DNA from: SG8-41 sp963699525
GTDB taxonomy: Bacteria; Pseudomonadota; Gammaproteobacteria; Burkholderiales; SG8-41
Reading direction: 5' to 3'
Assembly: GCA_963699525.1 (NCBI GenBank)
Contig: CAVOUI010000009.1
Span: forward strand, 558,001 to 622,000
DNA: 64,000 nt
The notes under the pieces were generated by a model, which saw only the letters and a program-made list of their open reading frames with translations, did not search any database and was not told the DNA's origin. Both the position numbers and the translations under genes were made by a program. Positions 8,418 to 18,800 of this stretch are shown here, piece after piece (the first letter of the stretch is position 1; every line of letters starts with the position of its first letter).

Positions 8418-8650
8418 TACTGCCACGCCGCTACCTTGAATTCCCACTGCAGCGACAGACGCGCAAAGGTTGCTTACCCGTGGGGCAGCCAGGAATCAAA
8501 GAGTCAAGAGCAGTCTCGGGTCACTACGTAAAGGTTGCGCAGAAATCTTACGGATTGTCTTTGAAACCTGAGTCTTGTGGCGCGGCGAACACCAAATTCT
8601 TGTTAATCACATCCTCATCCAGTCGTAACTATGCACCCCGCTACGACGGG

Positions 8651-9578
8651 TCATTTTTGCGCCCGCTCCTTGGATAACTCTTCTGCTTGGGGTTGGGCTT
8701 CGGCCTCCACCTTGACCTTCGCTTCCGCTGCAACCGCGCCGTCCGCGAACTCGCCTACGTATTCAATCTTCGCCTGTTCCTTGATCTTCTTCATTTCCTT
8801 GGCAATCACTTCGCTCGAGCGCCGGTTGAAGAGAAACTGCTGGATGCGCGGAGCAGCGGTCGCCTCGTCCACGGGTTCCGCCTTGTAGGCCACCACCCGG
8901 ATCACCCGAAAGCGTCCGCCACCCGCCTCAAACAGCTGGATTTCGCCTTCCTTCATTGCTTGCACCTTAGGCAGGATTTCTAGCGGAATCTGCTCCGCCG
9001 CGCGAACGCCTCGATTCGCGGCAAACTTGACCCCCTGAGATTGCAGCCAGTCGGCGATGTTCCGCATGGAGCGGGCTATGGACAACTGCTCGCGCAGCTC
9101 GGCGGCGACCTCACTTTTCGCCACGAAGGCGAGTTCCTCGAGATCGAACAGCCGCCGTTGCGCGAATAGCTCCGGATGGTCCTTGTAATACTTCTGGATC
9201 TCCCAAAGGGCGGTCTTGGGTATGGTCGCGGCGATTTGCTCCAGGTAGGCGCGCGCAAGAATTTCGCTCTTCGCGGCCTCGATGGCCTGCATGACGTTGG
9301 GCGAGCGGTCGAGCCTATTCTCGATCGCCTTCTGCTTGGCGAGATGCTGGTCTATGAGCCTATCGAGGATCTCGCGCTTGGCCTGGGCCGCGACTTCGGG
9401 TGAGACGTTCTGGCTCCGGGCCAGGACGTAGTTGATTTGATGCACAGTAATCTCGTCGCCATTTACTCTGGCCGCAACCTGGGTCGCCACCTTGGCCGTC
9501 GTCCTTCTTGCCGCACCCGGTGGTGAGGGCGAGAGCAAGCAGCGACGCGGTGAAGACCAGAAAAGGACGCATTTTCAT
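8651..9578 (-). CDS. epsD: EpsD-family peptidyl-prolyl isomerase lipoprotein (one frameshift)
   Basis: Parvulin-type chaperone of the EpsD family found in exosortase B and EPS loci. The start at 9578 (or 9572) gives MKMRPFLVFTASLLALALTT followed by GCGKKDDGQ, a lipoprotein signal with the lipidated Cys in GC. Near 9490 the frame changes; after it come AARVNGDEITVHQINYVLAR, the SurA-like N-terminal helix bundle (LDRLIDQHLAKQKAIENRLD) and a PpiC-like domain (about residues 120-230). The C-terminus is Glu/Lys/Ala-rich. About 305 residues. It begins 7 nt upstream of the EpsI stop on the same strand, so the genes are cotranscribed. It probably folds exported polysaccharide-assembly or sorted proteins in the periplasm. 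Confidence 0.85.
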
Positions 9579-9583
9579 GTGGC

Positions 9584-10266
9584 TCACGAATCGCCGAGTC
9601 CGCTCAAGCGCTTGCGTTCGGCGGGGGATACGGTCTTGAAGCAGTTGGTTGATGAACTGATCCTGCATTTGGTTCGCTCGAGCCTGGTCCGCGTCGATTG
9701 AGGAGACTCGGAAGAGCAATCCATCCGGGATACGTCCGGTAAGCGTGTAACTCAGCTCCACCAGTCTATCGTTGCCATCCTTGTACCGCTTTGTCGCCCA
9801 TCGTGAACCAGTATGTCACTGGCTCTTCGCGCGATCCCCTACTCGTGAACAAACGCCGCACGGGAATCTCACCGTACGGCGTCGCGAGTTGCGATGTTTC
9901 GGTCCTATGCAGCGTGAACCCCTGCGCCGGATAGCAGATCTCCGGCTTGTGCGCCTTCAACGCGCCGCGCTGGTCCCTCCATAGGCGAGCGAGAGCATGA
10001 TGCGGTAGCCGCCGGCATTCACATAGGTGCGGGTCAGAGTTTCACTGTAGAGCTTGTCCAGCAGTTCCTGACTTTGAGGATTGATCACCTGCACGATCCG
10101 CTGAGGTTCCTCGCGCCAATCACCGAACTGCTTCGGAATCATGGCCTCCAGCGAGAACGCCGGCTTCAGAACTCGCGGCCTTCATGCCCGGACGAGCGAC
10201 GACGGCACCGATGCTGGCCGCGAACATCAGGGCCGCGATAAGGAACGCCATTCGATTTGAGCGCAT
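9584..10266 (-). CDS. epsI: Exosortase-associated EpsI protein (several frameshifts)
   Basis: Partner of the exosortase, also found fused to it in other genomes. The start at 10266 (MRSNRMAFLIAALMFAASIG, membrane anchor) overlaps the exosortase stop as TAATG. Characteristic blocks follow in different frames: IPKQFGDWREE, LYSETLTRTYVNAGGYRIML, KAHKPEICYPAQGF, the FTMGDKAV region, and RIPDGLLFRVSSIDAD. The end SPAERKRLSGLGDS reaches a stop at 9584. About 227 residues, normal for the family. At least four frame changes at 9620-10170 make this the most broken gene in the operon; either it is mis-sequenced or the exosortase lacks its partner. Its exact biochemical role is unproven in the family. 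Confidence 0.82.
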
Positions 10267-11140
10267 TACTGAGCTGGTTTTCGTGGCTTGATGACTCTCG
10301 CCAGAATGGCGTCGAGAAGAAGGATCACGATCAGTGCGATGACAAACAGCACCATGCCGGAAAAGCCGTGCACAAAGCCTTGCCCCGCCGCATCGCCGAA
10401 GTGATAGGTGACCAGCACGAGGATGATTACCCGCACGATGTTCGCGCAAAAGGCAATGGGCAGGAGGCTGGCCAGTATCAGGCCATTGTGCAGCCAGCTC
10501 TTGGTGGCGCATCAGGTAAAGGTACAGCAGCCCGAGAGCAGAAAGGCTGAACATCGAGTTGAGGCCGGAGCAGGCGTCTGCCACCAGCAACTGGTATTGC
10601 CCGATGGTAAGTATGACGCCATTGTGCGCGATCGGATAACCAGCGGTGTGGAGGATCTGGTCCGCAATCACGGAAACGTTTTGTTTCAGCGGCAACGTCA
10701 TCGCGACCACGAAGAAATGCGGCAGCGGCACCAGGTACGCAATAAAGAAGCAGCATGAACCACATGGCACGCAAGGCTGGCCAGCCGCGCATGGCAAGCA
10801 GCACACCGGCGAGGATGGGGGCCAGCGCACCGACTTCGAATATCATGACCTCCTTGGAGCGGCCCACGATGTAGAGCAGCAGGCCGAATACCAGCAACGC
10901 GATGCCCGGGATCGGCGCAGCGCGGGTGGGCGCGGCCAGCAGCACCTGGCGCTTGTCCCAGATCAGCCAGACAATGACGGCCAGAATGATCGGGCCGTGG
11001 GCGAGATCATCCTGTTTCCAGTCCGTGCTGGCCAGATCGTAGAAGGTTGGGACATAAAGGATCAGCAGCCCCGCGACTACGGGCAACCATTCGAATCCGA
11101 CGGAGCCCCGGGAAGGCTCGGCGTCAAGTACTACCGACAT
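10266..11140 (-). CDS. xrtB: Exosortase, B-type (two frameshifts)
   Basis: Multi-pass inner-membrane transpeptidase that cleaves PEP-CTERM proteins. The start at 11140 gives MSVVLDAEPSRGSVGFEWLP. The catalytic Cys is in QLLVADACSGLNSMFSLSAL; the Arg is in CANIVRVIILV and the His in YHFGDAAGQGFVHGFSGM. The DACSGLNSM form and the linked EpsI and EpsD fit exosortase B better than XrtA (usually EACSGLR). About 290 residues with 8 or so membrane segments. Frame changes near 10747 (after MWFMLL) and 10505 (after LMRHQ) are needed. Its likely substrate is the PEP-CTERM protein at 4478-5026. It heads a three-gene minus-strand operon. Confidence 0.88.
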
Positions 11141-11337
11141 ATTATGCGTGTATAACCATATGAAAATACAAATGAAAGATAAGACTCTTCGGTTGATATA
11201 CGCGACATGGTCACGCCCCCAGGTTGCTCGGAAACACCAGATTAAGGAGTGAGAAACTTGCAGCAGGCGGCTGGCGCAACATTGTCGTTCCGTTTGTCAA
11301 GAGCGGTCGCCACTTACGACATATCCGCAGCAATCAC

Positions 11338-12509
11338 TCAAACCCCGCTCGCAACGAAATACAGAACTGCGCCGAGGATGGAGCCGGTGCTGTTTGTTGC
11401 AACATCAATCAATGAGGGATACCTAGTAGGCAGCCAGCATTGCAGGATCTCGACACAAAGCGAAATCGCAGTACCAAGCACGAGGATGAGGGAAATTGCT
11501 TTAACGGGCGGCACTCCCTTGCTCTGAGTGATGGCTGCAAGCCCGAACCCCAAAGGTATGAAGAGGAGCAGGTTAATCACGATGTCGTCAAGGCCCCATG
11601 GATCGCCGTTACCAGTCACGGGCATGTTCGCGCCCGTCCACGTAGCCTCTGACGGTCCCGTCATAGACAAAAGCAACATGAGTCCAGACACCAAGAGGCG
11701 GCTTTACGCTAAACGGACCGTTCAATCTGCCTCTCGTGTCTCCAAAATAGAAATCGACGGACTTCGCATGCCTCCCAAACTCAATTCCGTACTGATAGTA
11801 AGGAGACACCATCAAGCCCCAATGCCAGGGTTTCGCGACAATCACGCCATCTGACGGACTGTCCTCCAGCGCAATCCGCATTGAAATGGTGATGCTCTGT
11901 CCGCCAATGTCAATCGATGGGCTATTTGGTACTCGCACGTACTGGCCTGATCCATTGAAGAGGAGAGCTCCCCGGCTTCCCTCCCTAATCCGATCCGGGC
12001 CGTTTACGAGCTTTCCGTCATTACCATTGCCGGAATCGTCCCTTAGAACCGCTCCTGAGATCTCACTGAAGGAATAGGAGGCCGCAAGACCCTCCACTGG
12101 CGGTCGGACGCATACCGAGCAAAGCGGGGGGAGCTTCACCCTGAACCTCAAGGGTTCGCTTCGCGTCCTGTGCGATCTGAGCAGGCGCCAGTGCATTGCG
12201 ATAGATACGCAATTCGGCAATCTTGCCCCTGAAAGCCTGACCGAATTCGGCGTCAGTACCAATTATCAAATCGTTTCCGCGAGACGCAATTGTCACCCCA
12301 AGCTTGAACTCGTCGCTAAAGCTGATGTGCTTATTGAATGAAAAATCGAATGGGAAAAGCGTTGCGGCAAGAATTAACGCAAGACTCCACATCACTGTAA
12401 TTTTTCCGGATCGAATGGACACTGCTATTGCTCCGGTGAAGTACCTTTCAGCAGCCGTCCAAAATCCGGCAAGTGCCCGCGCCAAATGGAATGTCAACTT
12501 CCCTGGCAA
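11338..12509 (-). CDS. VanZ-family membrane protein with an internal LamG-like module (two frameshifts)
   Basis: Read on the minus strand, the N-terminus has a VanZ-type first helix (VMWSLALILAATLFPFDFSF). Next come LamG-like strands (SRGNDLIIGTDAEFGQAFRG...AELRIYRNALAP), then, after a frame change near 12110, a longer LamG portion (SYSFSEISGAVLRDDSGNGN to WTHVAFVYDG). After another change near 11640 the remaining VanZ helices follow (DDIVINLLLFIPLGFGLAAI, SLILVLGTAISLCVEILQCW, IDVATNSTGSILGAVLYFVA). About 390 residues. The order suggests a concanavalin-A-like domain inserted between VanZ helices 1 and 2, with its last strands ahead of its first ones. Role unknown; VanZ-like proteins are frequent in EPS and exosortase loci. 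Confidence 0.7.
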
Positions 12510-12823
12510 TGATCCACGAAGCCTTCAGGAATGTTAAGGAAATACCATGGTCTACGTGCAGGAATTATTACGTCTTTCCGAACAGCTTTGCACGCTGAGG
12601 AACAGTCCGCCGCATGTCTAGCACGGTCGCTCTGCGTCCCCGCGATCAATACCGCTTTGCTCGGAAATTGACGGCTGACCTACCTACCCGCTCCGACCGC
12701 AGTCCTCTCTGCGCTCAAACAGACTCCGCTTCGGTGGGGGAAAGACTTGGTGGCTTAGCTTGCTCACATGCCCAGAAACCGCATGCGGCTTCCTTATCTC
12801 TCGGTCGCCGGCATTCTACATAT
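12510..12823. other. Intergenic stretch without a gene
   Basis: I see no coding frame, tRNA or hairpin with a T-run here. It would contain the promoter of the VanZ/LamG gene and the 3' region of the giant surface protein. Confidence 0.5.
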
Positions 12824-15800
12824 CTAGAGCGGTATGGCCATGTCGCTCTGAATTTCCTGTGCCGTCAGCGCTCGGTTGTAGATTCGCACGTCATCGAGGG
12901 AGCCCTTGAAGAACTGCTGGGTATTGGCGTCGGCGCCGAGTCGCAGCGGATTGCCGCGCGCGGTGATGCTGGCCGACAGCGACGCCGTCGTGACGAGCGT
13001 GCCGTTGACGTAGAACTGCGCCTGCGAACCGTTGAACGTGACCGCAAGATTGCTCCATTGGTTCAGCGCCAGCGCGCTCCCCATGGAGGCCGAGAGCACT
13101 CCGCTCGTCGTGCCGACGTAGAACACCGGTACCGTGCCGCCCGCCAGTTCAATCCCGTACTGATAATACGGACTGGTCATCGTCGCATTCCAGGGCTTGC
13201 CCAGGACAACGGAGTCACCCCCTGTGGCCTGCGGATTGATCCACATGCTCAACGTTAGCCCGGTTCCGGAAATATTGAGCGACGCCGAGTTCGGTATGGT
13301 CAGATAGTCATTGACGCCGTCGAATGTAAGGCCCCCGCCATACTTCCCGGTGCCCCGCGCAACACCGTTGACCAGTGTGGCAGTGTTATTGTTGCCCGAG
13401 CTGTCGGTGGCAAGCGTCCCGGATGCTTCGTCAAAGCTCCATCCCGCCACGAGCCCGGCGGTTTGCGCATTGGCGACCGTGACCGTGATGGGGGACGATG
13501 TGGTCACGTTGCCGGCCGCATCGCGTGCGCGCGCAAGCAGCGTATGCGATCCGTTGGCCACCCCGGTGGTGTTCCAGCTCACACTGTAGGGAGAGGCGCT
13601 GTCCTCCGCGCCGAGGTTCGCCCCGTCCACCAGGAATTGCACGCCGGCCACCCCAACGTTGTCGGCGGCATTCGCCGTGACCGTCACCGTGCCCGATACC
13701 GTAGCGCCCGCTGCCGGCCCAGTCAGTGCCACGCTCGGCGAAACCGTGTCGGGCGTAGCAGTCGTGGCATTGACAGTTGTGGATGGCGCCGAAAGATTGC
13801 CCGCTGCATCCAACGCTCTGATCGCATACCCGTAGGAGGTGCCGGCAGCCAGCCCGACGTCGTTGTAGGAAGTCGTCGTCGTCGTCGCGATCTGGTTCCC
13901 ATCCCGGAACACTCGATAGCCGGTCACCGCGACGTTGTCGGTGGCGGCGGTCCACGACAGATTGATCTGCACTGAGGAAACAGGCGTTGCGGTCAAACCT
14001 GTGGGCGCCGAAGGCGCGACGGTGTCGGGAGCCCCGAGCGAGGTCGCCATATCCGCTTGAATCTCGGCCTGCGCGAGCGCCCGGTCGTAGATCCTCACGT
14101 CATCGAGCGAGCCCTTGAAGAACTGCTGGGTATTGGCGTCGGCGCCGAGTCGGAGCGGATTGCCGCGCGCGGTGATGGTGGCCGGACAGCGATACCGTCG
14201 TGACGAGCGTGCCGTTGACGTAGAACTGCGCCTGCGAACCGTTGAACGACGATCGCAAGATTGCTCCACTGGTTCAGTGCCAGTGCGCTCCCCATGGAGG
14301 CAGAGCGCACTCCGCTCGTCGTGCCGACGTAGAACATCGGTACCGTGCCGCCCGCCAGTTCAAGCCCGTACTGATAATACGGACTGGTCATCGTCGCATT
14401 CCAGGGCTTGCCCAGGACAACGGAGTCACTCCCTGCGGCTTGCGGATTGATCCACATGCTCAACGTCAGCCCGGTTCCGGAGATATTGAGCGACGCCGAG
14501 TTCGGTATGGTCAGATAGTCATTGACGCCGTCGAAGGTGAGGCCGCCGCCATACTTCCCGGTGCTCCTCGCAACGCCATTGACGAGTGTCGCAGTGTTGT
14601 TGTTGCCCGAGCTGTCGGTGGCAAGCGTTCCAGAAGCCTCGTCAAAGCTCCATCCCGCCTCGAGTCCGGGCGGAAGCGGATTTGTGACCACGGTGTAGTT
14701 GGCGGTGTAGCTTTGCGGCGCTGTTGGAACCGTGATCGTATGCTGCTGCGCACCGCCATCAGACCATGAGGCGAACGTGTACGTGCTCGTCGAGACGGTT
14801 TGATCGCGTGCCTCTATGGTGTGCTCGAAAGCCGATCAGCGTGTCATAGACAAACGGCGCGGCGTGCGCGATCCCGTCCAGATACAGCGTGAGGCCGCCC
14901 GGCGTCGTGTCGAAGGTCAGATTGACCTTGTCGGGGAACACGATCGTGGACTGACTCGATTGCAGACCGTCGGAGTCGGTGACCGTCAGCGTGATGCGAT
15001 ATCTCGTGTTGCCGCTGAAATCGTGCCCGGTCGTCGGAATCGTGAACGAGCCGCCCGTCACGCCGCTGATGGGTGTGCCTGGGTGCACGTGGCCTTCGTG
15101 CAGGAAGTCGATATTCCAGGTGTAGGCACTCATCGGGCAACGTAACGTCTTCGACATCGGTCGCCTGTGCACTGTAGGAGATGATGTCGCCCGCCCTGAA
15201 CAATCCATTATTTGAAGGATTTGGAGGAACGCTCACGAGAAGGTTCGTGATGACCGGGCGATTTCCGGCGCTGATCGCTTAACGGCGTCGAAAGCGTGGA
15301 GTTCACGCCGTCCGAGACGGTGAGCCGGGCCTGATACGGGCCGGCAATCGGAGTAGGTGTGTGTCGGATTGGCCTCGGTGGAAACGGCTGTTCCGTCGCC
15401 GAAATTCCACGAGATACGTCAAGCGGCATCCCTTCCGGATCGGATGAACCGGCGCTCGAGAAATTGACCGTGAGCGGGACTGCGCCTGCCATGGGCGTCG
15501 CCGAAGCGGCGACCACCGGAGGCAGGTCGGATTGAATGTACTGGATGCGGCGGATCTTGCTGATACCAAACGTGCCACCGACATCCGAATAGCCGAGATC
15601 GACATAGTAGAGGGCGCCGTCGGGACCTTCCGTCAGATAGACGATGTCGCCGTACGGCCCGTCCACGCTGCCGTCAGCAGGCTCGAAGTTGAAGACTCCG
15701 GTGACAGTACCGTTGGCGTCGAACGTCAGCCGACGGATCCAGTTCTGCGTATAGTCGGCGAAGAAGTAGCTGCCCTGATAGCTGCTCGGGAACTGGGTGC

Positions 15801-18800
15801 CATGATAGACGAACCCGCTGGTAATCGCGGCATCACGTCCGTTGTGCGGATAGGAGTAGATGGGATTGGTGTAGGCCGGGTTGCTGGATGTCCCTTCGAC
15901 GTTCGGCCAGCCGTAGTTCGCCCCTCGTGCGCCGACATTCAGTTCTTCCATGGCAGTCGAATAATCGTTGCCGCCGACATCGCCGATGAACAGCCGACCC
16001 GTGGGCGCGTCGTAGTAGGCGCGATAGGGATTGCGCAGCCCGATACGCCCAGATCGAATCCTAGTTGGGACCGGCGCCGTCGTAGAACGGATTGTCGGTC
16101 GGCACCGTGCCGTCCGGATTGATGCGATGGATCTTTCCGCGCGGGTTCGTCAGATCCTGCGACGTGGTGCCGCGGTAAAGTGCTCGCCGGTGGTGAAGTA
16201 GATCTTGCCGTCGTTGCCGAAGTTGATCGCGCCGCCGTGATGTTCGGTATTGGGCGTTTGCGGATCTTCGTAGAGAATAACTTCACTGCCAGCGACGGTT
16301 CCGTCGAGCGTGGCGTTTGCAGTAAATCGGGAAAGACGGTCGCGGTTCGGCGTATCGTTGGTGTAGAAGACGTAGTAGTAATGGTTGGTCGCAAAGTCAG
16401 GGTCAAGCACGAAGTCAAAGATCCCCTGTTGGAGCCCGTCATACCCGGATATGTCGAGATTTAAATCCAGGAAAGGAGTCGGGTCGGCAGATGTATACGG
16501 TGGTGGCAACACTTTGATGGTGCCCGTGAGTTCAGCGACGAGCATGCGACCATCAGGCAGGAACTTGATTGCAGTCGGCAGATCAAATCCGGTGGCCAGA
16601 ATTTCGTTTCGGAAATAATTGGCGTTCGAGACATTGACCGTCACGGGCAGCGAAACGGCCGCATTGCCGCTCGTATCGTACGCCCGGGCCGTCAGCGTAT
16701 GGGCGCCGTTGCTGACGGTTCGTGTGTCCCACGTCAGCGCATAGGGAGCAACCGTATCCAGCGAGCCTGTCAACACCCCGTCGACGAAAAACTGGACACC
16801 GGCCACCCCAACATCATCGGTCGCGTGTGCTTCGACTACCACAATGTCAGTCACGAGCGCCCCGTCCGTCGGCTGCTCCAAGTGTACGTCCGGCGGATTG
16901 GGATCCGCGGAGCCGATCGTGCCGACCGGAGTCACCATATCGGTTTGAATCTCGGCCGCGGTGAGCGCGCGGTCGTAGATCCGCACGTCATCGACACGAC
17001 CCGCGAACTCAAACCCGGTATTGCCCGCCCGCCGGCCGATGTTCACATTGGCAGTCGAGTTCTGCTGCGATGCGGTCACCGTCCCCTGCAGCACCCCGTC
17101 GTCAAGCTGCCCATTGAGGTAGACGTGCAGGCTCTGGGTCGCCGCATCGTAGACCCCGGCAATGTGATACCAGGTGTTGGGTTGCAGCGTCGTCGCCCCG
17201 TAGCGGAACATCTGTCCGCCAGAGCTGTTGGTGAGCTTGAACCCGATGGTGCGCGGACCCGTGTCCTTGGTCACGTCAAGCTGGAATCCGCTCTCGCCGC
17301 TGGCACGCTTGGACACCACCGCCGCATCATCCACCGGGAATGAGCTGGCGTTGACCCAGGCGCTGAGCGTCATGCTCCCGGTCAATTGCAGCGCGGTGGG
17401 ATTGCCCAGGTCCACGTAGTCATTGATGCCGTCCAGAGTGAGCGCATTGCCGATAGTTTCCGATTGTCCACGTCGGGCCGTTGGTGAGCGTGCCGACAAT
17501 CGCATGCCCCGACGCATCAGCCGCCGTGGTGCCAGAGGTCTCGTCAAATGCATAGCCCGCAGTCAGCCCAGCGGTCTGCGTATTGGTGAACGTCACCGTA
17601 TTGTCCGCACTCGTCGAGACCAGGCTCGCGTTGCCTGCCGCGTCGCTCGCTACCCCCGCCCCGATCGTCGCGCTCACGGTCCCATTCGCCGTCATCCCTG
17701 ACACCGCCACGTTGTACGTGGTCCCGCTCCCGGTCACCGTCGCCGTCGTCGCTCCCGCCGTCCCGCCCAACGTCACGTCGCCCGTGCTAAAGCCGGTCAC
17801 GTTCTCGCTGAACACCACCGTGAAGTTGATCGGGTTCGCGCTCGTCGGGTCCGTCTGGCCCGCCGCTTGGTTGATCGTCACGCTCGGCGCCGCCTTATCA
17901 ATGGTGTAGCTCTGGCCCGTGAAGCTGCCGTTGCCGGTACCAGCCCCGCCCAAAGGGGTGGAAACCCCATTGATGATCGTGTCGTTATCCACCAGGTTCA
18001 GCCCCAGGGTCCCGTCACCCGTGCCCGTGCCCGCGGTCACCGTGTAGCTGTTCCCGCTGCCGCTCACGTTCGTGATCGCCGCGCTGGCGATAGTGCCCGT
18101 CGTCACCAGGGTAAAGTCCCCGACATCCACGCCTGTCACGCTCTCACTAAAGGTCACCGCCCATTGCAGGCTTGCAACATTCGTCGGGTTCGTGCTCACT
18201 CGGTTGATGGAAAGCGCGGTCGGGGAGGCGTTCGAATTGAAGGTGACGGAATTGTCCGTGCTCGTCGACACAAGGCTCGCATTGCCAGCCGCATCCGTCG
18301 CTGCCCCGGCCAGGACGCTCGCCACCACGTCACCGGTCCCCGTCATCCCCGACACCGCCACGTTGTAGGTCGGCCCGGCCCCGGTCACCACGGCCGTGAG
18401 CGCGCCGCCCACCGTGCTGCCTGCAAAGCTGATGTCGTTCGCGGCAAAGCCCGTGACCGCCTCACTGAAGGCCACGGTAAAGTTGATCGGGTTCGTGTTC
18501 GTCGGGTCTACTTGCCCCAACGCCTGACTAATCGCCACGCTCGGTACCGTCTTATCGATGGTGTAGGTCTGGCCCGTGAAGTTGCCGTTGCCCAGGCCCG
18601 TGCCGCCCAACCTGTTGGCGCTGGGATCCACAATCGAATCGTTGTCCACCAAGGTCAGCCCGAGAGTCCCGTCGCCCGTCCCCGAGCCCGCGGTCACCGT
18701 GTAACTGTTCCCGCTGCCGCTGACCCCCGTGAGCGCCGCCCCTGCCACGCCGCTCGCAGCGAGCGCAAAGTCGGTGAGGTCCACGCCCGTCACCGTCTCG

